Shown: one piece after another, positions 16,205-25,115 of the stretch | Layout: each line of letters opens with the position of its first letter | Position numbering within the stretch: position 1 is the first letter of the stretch | DNA from: UMGS1696 sp964463375 | GTDB taxonomy: Bacteria > Bacillota > Clostridia > Oscillospirales > CAG-272 | Assembly (NCBI GenBank): GCA_964463375.1 | Contig: CAYXBQ010000014.1 | Coordinates: 1 to 58,606 of the forward strand | Length of the DNA: 58,606 nt | Reading direction: 5' to 3' | The notes under the pieces: generated by a model | Told to the model about the DNA's origin: nothing | What the model saw: only the letters and a program-made list of their open reading frames with translations | Database searches by the model: none | Made by a program: the position numbers and the translations under genes

Positions 16205-17872
16205 GTGAAAAAATACATTGTGCTGGCCGTGCTGCTGCTCCTGTGCCTGATCCCCACAGCTGTAGCGGTGAACAGCTATAAAGAGACCCAAAATGCCCCT
16301 GTGGATGAAAAAACAGCCGTGGTGCTGTCTATAGATGATGTGAACGGGAAGAATTACCGCTTCGTGCGCAGTGACGGTACAGATGCGGAGAACATGATCC
16401 TGTTTTTCCTGAATATGCAGAAGAATGCCACCAAGATCGTGGCATTGCCGGATTCGCTGACGGGGCAGCAGTACTTCAAGGTGACCCTTGCCAACAACGT
16501 CAAGGAAAACGATTATGCCTACTATTTTGACCCCAATCCCCAGGCATGCTACTTTGTGGACCACGAGGGTCTGGTGTACCAGATCGCCGAGCAGGACGCA
16601 CGGGAATTCATCGGTACGGAGTATGCGGAGAGCATCTATGAAGCCGCTGCCATGCCGGTGCTGACCCTGTCCGGGGACAGAGTGGTCTCTCCCGATACAG
16701 CAGAATGGCGGTACAAGAACTATACCGGGGACTATGTGATCTCCGATACCTCTTCGCTGGTATCCACGGAGGTGGAGAGCTATTCTCTGGAGGGCGGGTT
16801 CGAGCTGTCCTTTGACCAGGAGCCGGACTATTTTGCCTTGCAGATCCAGGACGACAAGGGAAATCTGCTGTACGACGGCATGTACGCCGACCTGAACACC
16901 AGCTTCTCCTTTGATGCCAACACGACCCTGCATGTATCCGTAACGGCCCAGTGGTACGACGACCCCCAGCGTTCCTACTGCGGGGATCTGAGCTATCAGT
17001 TCAACAGCCTGGTGACAGCACCTGCCGAGTTTTATCTGGGTATGGACAGCGTAAAGCCGGGACGGTTCGTGGCGGTGACGGCACTGAATATCATCAGTCC
17101 GGAGAAGATCCAGTTCAGCTGTGAGCCGTCCATTGGCTTCACGCCCACCTTCTACATGGAAGGGGAATATGCGGTGGCGCTGATCCCGATCCAGCCGGAT
17201 GCGACAGCAGGGGATTACGCCATGACCTTCACCTACGGCGGTACCACACAGACCACGCATTTGCAGGTGGAATCCATAGATTTTGGCACCTCGAACCTGA
17301 GCGTATCCACGACGATGCTGAACCTGTATCGGACGGCGGACAGCATTGCGGCCTTTGAGGATCTGATCACGGAGATCACAGCCACATCGGAGACGACCCG
17401 GTATTTCTCCGGATACTTTATGGAAGGTCTGGGCGGCGTGAACGGTATGCCCGGCAGTCGGCAGATCCTGCGTGGATTTGGCAGGGAGATCGTGCTGAAC
17501 GGTGACAAGACCAACACCTACCGGAACAACGGCGTGACCAACGGTGCCACAGCCGGGACCGGTGTGTATGCCGCCAATGCAGGCAAGGTGGCATATGTCG
17601 GCGTACTGGACTACACGGGCAACATCGTGGTGATCGACCACGGTCTGGGTCTGCGTACCTGGTACTACAACATGGGCAGCAGCACAGCCGAGGTGGGCCA
17701 GATCGTGCAGCGTGGGGACCAGATCGGTACCTGCGGCGACACCGGCTTTGCTCCCAGCGGCACAGGCGTGCAGATTGCCATGTCCATCGGTGACCAGTTT
17801 GTCTGCCCCTACGACACCTGGAGTGACAGCTCCACCGCCGGTAAAGTCCTCATCTGGGGGATCGAACAATAA
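16205..17872 (+). CDS. Secreted protein with degenerate M23 (LytM) domain
   Basis: The 555-residue product has an N-terminal signal/anchor (residues 1-22) and a long beta-rich region of unknown type. A C-terminal domain (about 435-550) has the M23/LytM fold pattern: GVYAANAGKVAYVGVLDYTG, then IVVIDHGLGLRTWYYN, then GQIVQRGDQIGTCGDTG. In active M23 zinc peptidases the metal ligands are an HxxxD in the first part and an HxH at the end. Here the first site reads TYRNNG and the last reads GVQIAMS, so both appear lost. I infer a non-catalytic cell-wall-binding or activator role, as in EnvC-like proteins. The start is GTG 16205; its SD (AAAGG) is unusually far, about 14 bases. It is monocistronic. 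Confidence 0.72.
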   Translation: MKKYIVLAVLLLLCLIPTAVAVNSYKETQNAPVDEKTAVVLSIDDVNGKNYRFVRSDGTDAENMILFFLNMQKNATKIVALPDSLTGQQYFKVTLANNVKENDYAYYFDPNPQACYFVDHEGLVYQIAEQDAREFIGTEYAESIYEAAAMPVLTLSGDRVVSPDTAEWRYKNYTGDYVISDTSSLVSTEVESYSLEGGFELSFDQEPDYFALQIQDDKGNLLYDGMYADLNTSFSFDANTTLHVSVTAQWYDDPQRSYCGDLSYQFNSLVTAPAEFYLGMDSVKPGRFVAVTALNIISPEKIQFSCEPSIGFTPTFYMEGEYAVALIPIQPDATAGDYAMTFTYGGTTQTTHLQVESIDFGTSNLSVSTTMLNLYRTADSIAAFEDLITEITATSETTRYFSGYFMEGLGGVNGMPGSRQILRGFGREIVLNGDKTNTYRNNGVTNGATAGTGVYAANAGKVAYVGVLDYTGNIVVIDHGLGLRTWYYNMGSSTAEVGQIVQRGDQIGTCGDTGFAPSGTGVQIAMSIGDQFVCPYDTWSDSSTAGKVLIWGIEQ

Positions 17873-17882
17873 CGACTATCCG

Positions 17883-17918
17883 AGCAGGATGCACTTCATG
17901 GGTGTGTCCTGCTTTTTC
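17883..17918 (+). terminator. Terminator of the M23-like gene
   Basis: AGCAGGA-T-GCAC / GTG-TG-TCCTGCT followed by TTTTT. Confidence 0.9.
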
Positions 17919-18009
17919 TTGTTTCCGCGCACGGTTGTCCCCGCACACGGTTAGTCCCCAGCATACAAGAAAGGATCTATCGGGTGGCGTATTCTGTCAA
18001 AAATCACTC

Positions 18010-18038
18010 TTGACAAATGGGGGAAATTCCTGTATACT
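18010..18038 (+). promoter_or_regulatory. SigA promoter of rnpB
   Basis: TTGACA, 17-bp spacer, TATACT. Confidence 0.9.
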
Positions 18039-18044
18039 AATAGA

Positions 18045-18445
18045 AGCAGGGTATGCCTGTCCGTTGCGTGCCATGTTGCCGAAAGGTATTGGCATGAGGA
18101 AAGTCCGGACCCCATAGGGCAGGATAACGGATAACGTCCGCCGGAGGTAACTCCCGGGAAAGTGCAACAGAAATAGACTACCAGTGTTCCTTTGGGACGC
18201 TGGTACAGATGGAAAGGCGAGGTAAAAGCTCACCGGCATGGCAGGTAACTGCGTGCAAATGTAAACCCTATCCGGAGCAACACCGTTTGTGTCCCTGTAT
18301 CGTGCGCAAGTGTGGTACAGCTGTCGGCCCGGCAGAGCGGCATAGGTGGCTTGAGGCGTGCTGGCAACAGTCGTCCCAGATAGATAACGGACGGAGGTGC
18401 TTGGCATCTCTAACAGAACCCGGCTTACAGACATACCATGCCCCT
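18045..18445 (+). ncRNA. rnpB: RNase P RNA
   Basis: The conserved core elements are present in order: GAGGAAAGTCCGGAC near 18093, the GGTAACTCCCGGG and CAACAGAAATAGACTACC region near 18150-18183, AAGGCGAGGTAAAAGCTCACC near 18215, and the 3' core AGATAGATAACG..ACAGAACCCGGCTTACAGACATACC near 18379-18437. The 5' GGTATG and 3' CATACC form P1. This catalytic RNA trims the 5' leader of pre-tRNAs. Exact ends are approximate: the 5' end is inferred from the promoter and the 3' end from P1 and the terminator. Confidence 0.97.
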
Positions 18446-18456
18446 TTGATTATTTG

Positions 18457-18486
18457 AAAAAGACTCTCGACCGGGAGTCTTTTTTG
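18457..18486 (+). terminator. Terminator of rnpB
   Basis: AAAAAGACTC-TCGACCG-GGAGTCTTTTTT. Confidence 0.92.
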
Positions 18487-18571
18487 CCGATACGACAATG
18501 GCAACGCTGCCTGTACAGCGGTTTCTCTATGGACGCAGAAAAAATGAAGTGTGGCTTGATGGCAAAAGCAC

Positions 18572-18600
18572 TTGACTTTACAGCGTGTCTGTTGTATAAT
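18572..18600 (+). promoter_or_regulatory. SigA promoter of the ribulokinase gene
   Basis: TTGACT, 17-bp spacer, TATAAT. Confidence 0.88.
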
Positions 18601-18649
18601 AATCCTGTAGTGAATTTGTGCTTTTTGGCAGTGTAAGGAGGACAGAGCG

Positions 18650-20308
18650 TTGCGGGAAGGGTATGTGATCGGGTTGGATTATGGGACCTTGTCGGGAAGA
18701 GCCGTGTTGGTGCGGGTCGCTGACGGGAAGACCGTGGGCAGTGCCGTGGTGGAATATGCACACCGGGTCATGGACGATCGGTTTGACGGAGACGATGGCA
18801 CGTGCCAAAAGCTGCCGCCGGATTGGGCCCTGCAGCATCCCAAGGACTATTTGGATGTGCTGCTGGGTACGATCCCCCAGGTGCTGGCAGATAGCGGCGT
18901 GCCTGCTGCACAGGTGTTGGGGATCGGCATCGACTTCACCGCCTCCTCACCGCTGCCGACCACAAAGAACGGTACACCCCTGTGCTTTTTGCCCGCTTAC
19001 CGCCATGCACCCCATGCCTACGTGAAGCTGTGGAAGCACCACGCCGCCGCTGCCTATGCCGATCGGATCAATGCCGTGGCAGAAGCACGGGGCGAAAAAT
19101 GGTTGGTGGCCTGCGGGGGGAAGATCTCCAGCGAATGGCTCATCCCCAAGCTGTACCAGCTGGCCGCAGAAGCACCCCAGATCTATGCCGATACCGACTG
19201 CTTTGTGGAGGCCGGTGACTGGATCGTGTGGCAGCTCACAGGCCGTCCTACCACCAGCACCTGCATGGCCGGTTACAAATGCTGCTATACCGAAGACGGC
19301 TTTCCCACCGACGAGTTCCTTACCGCCGTGGATCCGATCCTACAGGATGCCGGTCAAAAGTGGATCCGGGACGTGCTGCCCATTGGGGCGTGTGCCGGTG
19401 GCTTGACAGCGGATTGGGCGGAAAAGCTGCACCTGTGGCAGGGCTGTCCCGTGGCAGTTGCCGGGATCGATGGACACGCCGCTGTGCCTGCCGCCGGGAT
19501 CACCAAAGCGGGACAAATGCTGTTGATCCTGGGTACGTCCTCCTGTCATATGCTGGTGGAGGATCGGTTCAAGCAGTTCTCCGGTATCTGCGGCAGAGCG
19601 TGGGAAGGCATGATCCCCGGCTACTACGGCTACGAATCCGGTCAGTGCTGCGTGGGTGACCATTACGCCTGGCTGTGCGAGAATTTCGTACCGGCTGCCT
19701 ACGAACGGGAAGCTGCCGAAAAGGGTGTCTCTCTCCAACAGCTCCTGACCGAAAAGGCCGAAAAGCTGGCACCGGGGGAATCGGGGCTGGTCGCACTGGA
19801 TTGGTGGAACGGCAACCGCAGTATCCTCATGGACTCTGCACTGTCCGGGCTGCTCATCGGTATGACGCTGCAAACCAGAGCCGAGGAGATCTACCGTGCC
19901 CTCATCGAAGCCACCGCCTATGGTACTCGCCGGATCGTGGAAAACTTCCGGGATAATGGGCTCCGGGTGGATGAGATCTTGGTCACCGGCGGCATTGCTG
20001 GCAAGAACCCCATGCTGATGCAGATCTATGCCGATATTTTGCGGATGGAGCTAAAGGTCGTCTCCGGCAGCAGTGCCATGGGAGCGGCGATCTATGGTGC
20101 CCTGGCAGCCGGTGCATATCCCACCATGACCGAGGCTGTGACCCATATGACCGGCGAACCCCAGACCATCTATCGTCCCAATGCAGCCCATGCGGCGCTG
20201 TATGACGGGCTGTACGCCGAGTACCGCCTGCTCCACGATACCTTTGGCGGGGGCGAAAACGATGTGATGAAGCGTCTGCGCAGGATGCGGGAACAACAGA
20301 GGAAATAA
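18650..20308 (+). CDS. araB: Ribulokinase, FGGY family
   Basis: The 552-residue protein fits the length and layout of AraB, which phosphorylates L-ribulose to L-ribulose 5-phosphate in L-arabinose breakdown. The actin-fold ATPase N-lobe starts GLDYGTLSGRAVLV, with the AraB-type substrate region IGIDFTASSPLPT and GKISSEWLIPKL. The second lobe has the FGGY-type VTGGIAGKNPMLMQIYAD. The start is TTG 18650 with AAGGAGG 8 bases upstream. No araA, araD or transporter is adjacent; the next gene is trpS after 40 bp, possibly by read-through, since no terminator is seen. A kinase for another ketopentose is possible. Confidence 0.88.
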   Translation: MREGYVIGLDYGTLSGRAVLVRVADGKTVGSAVVEYAHRVMDDRFDGDDGTCQKLPPDWALQHPKDYLDVLLGTIPQVLADSGVPAAQVLGIGIDFTASSPLPTTKNGTPLCFLPAYRHAPHAYVKLWKHHAAAAYADRINAVAEARGEKWLVACGGKISSEWLIPKLYQLAAEAPQIYADTDCFVEAGDWIVWQLTGRPTTSTCMAGYKCCYTEDGFPTDEFLTAVDPILQDAGQKWIRDVLPIGACAGGLTADWAEKLHLWQGCPVAVAGIDGHAAVPAAGITKAGQMLLILGTSSCHMLVEDRFKQFSGICGRAWEGMIPGYYGYESGQCCVGDHYAWLCENFVPAAYEREAAEKGVSLQQLLTEKAEKLAPGESGLVALDWWNGNRSILMDSALSGLLIGMTLQTRAEEIYRALIEATAYGTRRIVENFRDNGLRVDEILVTGGIAGKNPMLMQIYADILRMELKVVSGSSAMGAAIYGALAAGAYPTMTEAVTHMTGEPQTIYRPNAAHAALYDGLYAEYRLLHDTFGGGENDVMKRLRRMREQQRK

Positions 20309-20348
20309 ATATTTTATATAAAAATACAATAAGAAAAGGATATATACC

Positions 20349-21353
20349 ATGTTCAAGGATAAGAAAGTTGTGTTTTCCGGGGTACAGCCCAGCGGCTCTC
20401 TGACCATCGGAAACTACCTGGGTGCCATCAAGAATTTCAATGCCTTCTCGGAGGAATACCATTGCCTGTACTGCGTGGTGAACGAACACGCCATCACTGT
20501 GCGGCAGAACCCGGCAGAGCTGCGGAAGCGTACCTACGAGACTCTGGCGCTGTATATGGCGTGCGGCCTGGATCCGGAAAAGAATACGCTGTTCGTGCAG
20601 AGCCATGTACCCGGTCACGCTGAATTGGGCTGGATACTGGACTGCTACACCATGTTCGGCGAGCTGTCCCGTATGACCCAGTTCAAGGACAAGAGTGCCA
20701 AGAATGCGGACAACATCAACGCAGGACTTTTCACCTACCCGGCTCTGATGGCAGCGGATATCCTGCTGTACCAGACGGAGCTGGTGCCTGTTGGCGTGGA
20801 CCAGAAGCAGCACCTGGAGCTGGCAAGAGACATTGCTGAACGGTTCAACGGTGTGTACGGCGAGACCTTTGTGGTGCCGGAGGGCTATATCCCCACGGTG
20901 TCTGCCAAGATCATGTCTCTGGCCGATCCCACGAAAAAAATGTCCAAGTCCGACGAAAACGAAAACGCAGTCGTGCGGATCCTGGACCCTAAGGATACCA
21001 TTATCAAAAAGTTCAAGAGAGCCGTCACCGACTCCGGCAGTGAGATCCGCCGTGGAGAAGGGAAGGACGGGGTGGAAAACCTCATGTCCATCTACGCTGC
21101 CTTCACCGGCAAGACCATGGACGAGATCGAGAGCGAATTCGATGGCGTAGGCTACGGTGACTTCAAGCTGGCGGTAGGCGAAGCCTGTGCCGATGCGCTG
21201 GCCCCTGTGCAGAGCGAATTCGACCGGCTCATGAAGGACAAGGCCTATCTGGAGACCATCATGAAGAATGGCGCAGAGCAGGCTTCCTACATGGCATCCC
21301 GCACCATGTCCAAGGTGAGACGGAAGGTCGGCTTTGTGGAGCTGCCTAGATAA
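20349..21353 (+). CDS. trpS: Tryptophanyl-tRNA synthetase
   Basis: The 334-residue class Ic synthetase activates tryptophan. The HIGH-like motif is GSLTIGNYLGAI near residue 20, the GVQPSG signature precedes it, the tryptophan-pocket region VPVGVDQKQHLELARD lies near 150, and the KMSKS loop is KKMSKSDENENAV near 200. Length is normal. ATG 20349 has GAAAAGGA upstream. Unlike valS, there is no T-box in the 40-bp gap behind araB. I see no plus-strand terminator directly after it; the minus-strand sRNA terminator hairpin at 21370-21407 overlaps its 3' UTR. Confidence 0.96.
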   Translation: MFKDKKVVFSGVQPSGSLTIGNYLGAIKNFNAFSEEYHCLYCVVNEHAITVRQNPAELRKRTYETLALYMACGLDPEKNTLFVQSHVPGHAELGWILDCYTMFGELSRMTQFKDKSAKNADNINAGLFTYPALMAADILLYQTELVPVGVDQKQHLELARDIAERFNGVYGETFVVPEGYIPTVSAKIMSLADPTKKMSKSDENENAVVRILDPKDTIIKKFKRAVTDSGSEIRRGEGKDGVENLMSIYAAFTGKTMDEIESEFDGVGYGDFKLAVGEACADALAPVQSEFDRLMKDKAYLETIMKNGAEQASYMASRTMSKVRRKVGFVELPR

Positions 21354-21367
21354 AACAAGGGTACAAA

Positions 21368-21496
21368 GAAAAAGTGAGCCGTCTGTCCGAACACAGATCT
21401 GGCTCACATTCGGTGACAGAGTAACCAGCTCTTCACCGAGTCGTGTATCCACTTCACATCGGCAACCGTAAGACGATACATCTTACAGGTTTCCTT
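21368..21496 (-). ncRNA. Candidate structured small RNA, about 129 nt, minus strand
   Basis: A consensus minus-strand promoter (TTGACA-17-TATAAT) and a terminator GTGAGCC/GGCTCAC-TTTTTC (21370-21407) bracket a transcript without an ORF. Read 5' to 3' it folds by eye into three hairpins: AACC-T-GTAAGA with TCTTAC-G-GTT, then CGGTGA-AGAG with CTCT-GTCACCG, then the terminator. The terminator stem and part of its loop are shared with the RNA at 9081-9237. It is antisense only to the 3' UTR of trpS. Not a recognised Rfam class to me. Confidence 0.65.
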
Positions 21497-21502
21497 GCTT
21501 CT

Positions 21503-21531
21503 ATTATACATCATTTTTGATCCGGTGTCAA
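21503..21531 (-). promoter_or_regulatory. SigA promoter of the minus-strand small RNA
   Basis: Minus-strand TTGACA, 17-bp spacer, TATAAT: full consensus. Confidence 0.9.
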
Positions 21532-21533
21532 GG

Positions 21534-21559
21534 CTTTGCGGCGATTCTTTTTCGCAAAG
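21534..21559. promoter_or_regulatory. Inverted repeat, possible operator
   Basis: CTTTGCG-N12-CGCAAAG lies between the minus-strand small-RNA promoter and the dehydrogenase gene. It could be an operator controlling either side. No good -35/-10 pair for the dehydrogenase is visible. Confidence 0.4.
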
Positions 21560-21620
21560 AGGTGGCATCACATCCCATTTGCTTTCAATATTTCACATAA
21601 AAAGAAAGAAGGAACTACGA

Positions 21621-22901
21621 ATGAAAACCAAAGCTGTACGACTGTATGGAAAAATGGATCTGCGTCTGGAGGAGTTTGAGCTGCCTGCTATCCAGGACGA
21701 TGAGATCTTAGCCTGTGTTATTTCCGACAGTATCTGCATGTCCTCCTACAAGGCTTCTTCCCAGGGCTCCGATCACAAGAGAGTGCCCAACGATGTGGCA
21801 GAAAATCCTGTGATCATTGGTCACGAATTCTGCGGTAAGATCGTAGAAGTGGGTGCCAAGTGGGCCGATCAGTTCAAGCCCGGCGACAAGTTCGTGATCC
21901 AGCCCGCACTGAACTACAATGGCTCTCTGGCTTCTCCCGGATACTCCTATAAGTACATCGGCGGCGACGCTACCTACGTGATCATTCCCCACGAAGTCAT
22001 GGAGCTGGGCTGCCTGCTGCCCTACAACGGTGACGCATACTTCTATGGCTCCCTGACCGAACCCATGTCCTGTATCGTTGGTGGTTTCCACGCCAACTAC
22101 CACACCACACCCGGTTCCTATGTTCACAAGATGGAATGCAAGGAAAGAGGCAACATGGCGATCTTAGCCGGTGCAGGTCCTATGGGTCTGGGCTGTGCAG
22201 ACTATGCCATCCACGGCGGCAATCCTCCGAAGCTGCTGGTGATCACCGATATCGATGACGCTCGTCTGGCAAGAGCTGCTACACTGACCACCGTAGAGGA
22301 TGCGGCTGCCCATGGCGTAAAGCTGATGTATGTGAACACCAACGGTGTCGAAAATCCCGTAGAATACCTCCGTTCTCTGACCGACGGCGCCGGCTTTGAC
22401 GACGTGTTCGTATATGCCCCTGTAAAGTCCGTTGTGGAAATGGGCGACGCTCTGCTGGGTCGTGACGGCTGCCTGAACTTCTTCGCCGGCCCCACCAACA
22501 CCGAGTTCTCCGCTATGTTCAACTTCTACAACGTCCACTACGGCGCTACCCACATCGTTGGTACCAGCGGCGGTAACACCGAGGACATGAAGGAATCCAT
22601 CAAGCTGATGACCGAAGGCAAGATCAATCCGGCCGGCATGATCACCCACGTAGGCGGTCTGGACTCCGTTGCCGAGACCACCAACAACCTGCCCCACATC
22701 AAGGGTGGTAAGAAGCTGGTATACACCCACATCAACCTGCCCATGACCGCTATCGAAGACTTCGGTAAGGCTGCGGAAGAAAATAAGGGCACCGAAATTG
22801 GCGACCTGTTTGCCGATCTGGACGCTATCTGCAAGGAAGCAGGCGGTCTGTGGTGCGCTAAGGCTGAGGAACGCATCCTGAAGCTGGCAAAGGATCTGTG
22901 A
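21621..22901 (+). CDS. Zinc-type alcohol dehydrogenase, possible L-sorbose-1-P reductase
   Basis: The 426-residue medium-chain dehydrogenase has the GroES-like N-terminal part with IIGHEFCGKIVEVGAKW (the GHE motif of Zn-MDR proteins) at about 70-86, and a Rossmann domain with AILAGAGPMGLGCADYAI near 180. Its length, the C-terminal extension and the absence of the usual four-Cys structural zinc lobe resemble sorbitol/L-sorbose-1-phosphate reductases. It likely interconverts a keto sugar phosphate and a polyol phosphate with NAD(P)H. ATG 21621 has AAGAAGGAA upstream. Codon use is strongly biased (GGT, CGT, AAG), more so than its neighbours, suggesting high expression. The substrate is an inference. 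Confidence 0.75.
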   Translation: MKTKAVRLYGKMDLRLEEFELPAIQDDEILACVISDSICMSSYKASSQGSDHKRVPNDVAENPVIIGHEFCGKIVEVGAKWADQFKPGDKFVIQPALNYNGSLASPGYSYKYIGGDATYVIIPHEVMELGCLLPYNGDAYFYGSLTEPMSCIVGGFHANYHTTPGSYVHKMECKERGNMAILAGAGPMGLGCADYAIHGGNPPKLLVITDIDDARLARAATLTTVEDAAAHGVKLMYVNTNGVENPVEYLRSLTDGAGFDDVFVYAPVKSVVEMGDALLGRDGCLNFFAGPTNTEFSAMFNFYNVHYGATHIVGTSGGNTEDMKESIKLMTEGKINPAGMITHVGGLDSVAETTNNLPHIKGGKKLVYTHINLPMTAIEDFGKAAEENKGTEIGDLFADLDAICKEAGGLWCAKAEERILKLAKDL

Positions 22902-22932
22902 TTCTAACTTCCGAAAATGAATCGAATATTTT

Positions 22933-22972
22933 GTATCCCCTGTATGTGCAAGCATATGGGGGATGCTTTTTC
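22933..22972 (+). terminator. Terminator of the dehydrogenase gene
   Basis: ATCCCC..TATG / CATA..GGGGGAT stem followed by CTTTTTC. Confidence 0.85.
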
Positions 22973-23010
22973 TTTGGTGCATAATTGGTGCATAAAATGT
23001 GAAAACACTA

Positions 23011-23039
23011 TTGACTTTTTGGGCAGTATGATGTATACT
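23011..23039 (+). promoter_or_regulatory. SigA promoter of the third solute-binding protein
   Basis: TTGACT, 17-bp spacer, TATACT. Confidence 0.88.
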
Positions 23040-23089
23040 ATGGTTAACGAGAAATTGGAAACTATATAGAATAAAGGAGTGATACCCAT

Positions 23090-24559
23090 ATGCAAAAACG
23101 GATCGTATTGTGTCTGCTGGCACTGCTGCTGACGGCTTCGGCAACGGCCTGCGGCAATACAGCAGAGGAAACGACCACTACGGATACCACAGCTGTCGAT
23201 ACCACAGCCGAGGAAACGGTGGTAGAGACTACGGCATTGGAAGGACTGGAAAAAGAGCAGTTCGATGGCAGAGCCTACACGGTGCTGGATGCCAACGACC
23301 ATGCGTATATGCACATCAACATCCACGTGGGCGAATTGAACGGGGATGCTATCAACGATGCCATCTACAACCGGGACCTGCAGGTTTCAGAAAAGGCCAA
23401 CGTGCTGCTGCAATATGAACAGGTGGAACCGGCGGCAACGGGCTGCACCCAGTTCCAGAACAACGTCATGGCGGGAGACGAGACCTACCAGCTCATCATC
23501 GGCCCGGCTCTGGGCAAAGCCATTGCACAGCTGGGTACCAACGGGGTGCTGTACGACCTGAACGAGATCGCCGACAGCAGCAGTGCCGTGGATTGGACCT
23601 CGCCGTGGTGGAGTGCGCTGATGTATGACACCATGCAGATCAAGGACAAATTCTTCTTCACCACCGGCGACATCGCCGCATCGGTATACCAGGCGCCCTT
23701 CTGCGTGTTCTACAACGTGGATCTGGGTATCGACTATGGCTTTGCGGTGGAGGATCTGTATGCGGACGTGCAGAACGGGGACTGGACCTATGATCTGTTC
23801 TTCTCCATGGGGGAAGGGCTGAACCAGGATCTGGACGGCAACAATAAATATAATGAAGAAGACTTTGCCGGCATCGTGATCCAGACGGGGTACGACTCGC
23901 TGAATGCACTGATGACCTCCTGCGGTATCCATATGTCGGAGATCGACGACGAGGGCAATCTGGTGGTGAATCTGATGAACGAAAAGACCATCGACGTGAT
24001 GGACAAGATGCACCATTTGTACGATCCCTGCTACCAGTACACGGACAATAAGTCCTCCACCCACTATATGTTCCCGGAAGGACGGGGTCTGTTCCTGCTG
24101 CACAAGGTGGAGACGGCCACGGCGGCACTGCGGGAAATGGAGGACGACTTTGCCATCCTGCCCATGCCCAAGTACGACACAACGCAGAATACCTACTATA
24201 GCCTGGTCAGCGGCTGGGTGGACTGCTTTATCGCCATGCCGAAGAATGTGACGGATCCGGCGTTCAACGGATATGTGACGGAAGCATTGGCAAGAGCGGC
24301 CTACGACACGGTGCGTCCGGCAGCCTTTGAGACCACGCTGAAGGGCAAGACCGCCAGAGATGCAGAAAGCGTAGCCATGCTGGATCTGATCTTCAACACC
24401 CTGTACTGTGACTTCAACTGCCTCCACAACTTTGGTAGCATCTGCACCAAGATGGCAGACTGGGTGGTGAAGGGCGAAGGCTTTGCTTCCGGCTATGCCT
24501 CTGTGGAAACGGCGATCCAAAGTGCCATCGACACGTTGACGGATAGCTATAGCAAATAA
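23090..24559 (+). CDS. Extracellular solute-binding lipoprotein
   Basis: The 489-residue lipoprotein has a signal peptide with lipobox ATAC, a Thr-rich linker (residues about 23-50) and the same binding-domain layout as the genes at 3047 and 14367: INDAIYNRDLQVSEK, FAILPMPKYDTTQNTYY, and a C-terminal KTARDAESVAMLDLIF. It is a paralogue of these, not a recent duplicate, as the sequences are well diverged. AAAGGAG lies 8 bases before ATG 23090. It is monocistronic, with its own promoter and terminator and no ABC permease nearby. A sugar or glycan ligand is inferred from the family; it may share a distant permease/ATPase. Confidence 0.85.
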   Translation: MQKRIVLCLLALLLTASATACGNTAEETTTTDTTAVDTTAEETVVETTALEGLEKEQFDGRAYTVLDANDHAYMHINIHVGELNGDAINDAIYNRDLQVSEKANVLLQYEQVEPAATGCTQFQNNVMAGDETYQLIIGPALGKAIAQLGTNGVLYDLNEIADSSSAVDWTSPWWSALMYDTMQIKDKFFFTTGDIAASVYQAPFCVFYNVDLGIDYGFAVEDLYADVQNGDWTYDLFFSMGEGLNQDLDGNNKYNEEDFAGIVIQTGYDSLNALMTSCGIHMSEIDDEGNLVVNLMNEKTIDVMDKMHHLYDPCYQYTDNKSSTHYMFPEGRGLFLLHKVETATAALREMEDDFAILPMPKYDTTQNTYYSLVSGWVDCFIAMPKNVTDPAFNGYVTEALARAAYDTVRPAAFETTLKGKTARDAESVAMLDLIFNTLYCDFNCLHNFGSICTKMADWVVKGEGFASGYASVETAIQSAIDTLTDSYSK

Positions 24560-24576
24560 GCGAATACAATAGGTAC

Positions 24577-24616
24577 AAAAAATCCCCCCGCAGGAGCATA
24601 TCGAGCGGGGGGTTTG
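24577..24616. terminator. Bidirectional terminator
   Basis: CCCCCCGC/GCGGGGGG stem flanked by A6 on the left and TTTG on the right. It serves the convergent genes at 23090 and 24622. Confidence 0.85.
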
Positions 24617-24621
24617 TATGT

Positions 24622-25077
24622 TTACTTTTCTTCCGATCCAGATTCAGGTGCCGGAGCCTCCGAAACCGTAGGTGCAGCATCCTCGATAGGTGCATCTGCA
24701 GCGGGTGCCTCGGTTTCGGCAGCTGCATGTTCAGCATCCGGTGCCGTTTCCTCGGTGGCTTCTGCATCGTCCTCACCGACCATGACGTAGCGGACAGGGT
24801 CATGCAGATGCGCCATGGCGAAGCGGTCGCTGTGGTGGTTGAAGATGATGGTGCAGGTCAGGCCGGAGAGGGACCAGAGCAGGTGCAGGAGGGACAGGAC
24901 GAAATTCCAGTGCCCGGTGAATTCCAGCACGTAGCCCACGATCAGCACCACGAGCCAGATGGAGAACAAGATCAGGTATTTCTTGAAGTGCAGACCAAAG
25001 AAATAGCTTTCCAGTGCCTCATAGATCTTCCGCTCCTCAGGGGTCATTTTCTTTTTCTTACCATTAAAGAACATCAT
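24622..25077 (-). CDS. Two-helix membrane protein with acidic Ala/Glu/Pro tail
   Basis: The 151-residue protein begins with a basic stretch (NGKKKKMTPEERK), has two membrane helices (about 32-52 and 58-82), and ends in a low-complexity tail of some 50 residues rich in Ala, Glu, Pro and Asp. I do not recognise a family. Tandem ATGs at 25072-25077 make the exact start uncertain; a GAGGT SD lies 11 bases upstream of the first. It sits 38 bp downstream of the flavodoxin-fold gene on the same strand, probably in one operon. Confidence 0.6.
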   Translation of the reverse strand: MMFFNGKKKKMTPEERKIYEALESYFFGLHFKKYLILFSIWLVVLIVGYVLEFTGHWNFVLSLLHLLWSLSGLTCTIIFNHHSDRFAMAHLHDPVRYVMVGEDDAEATEETAPDAEHAAAETEAPAADAPIEDAAPTVSEAPAPESGSEEK

Positions 25078-25115
25078 ATGTCGTATACCTCACTTTCTAT
25101 ATTCCCGTGGAGCCA

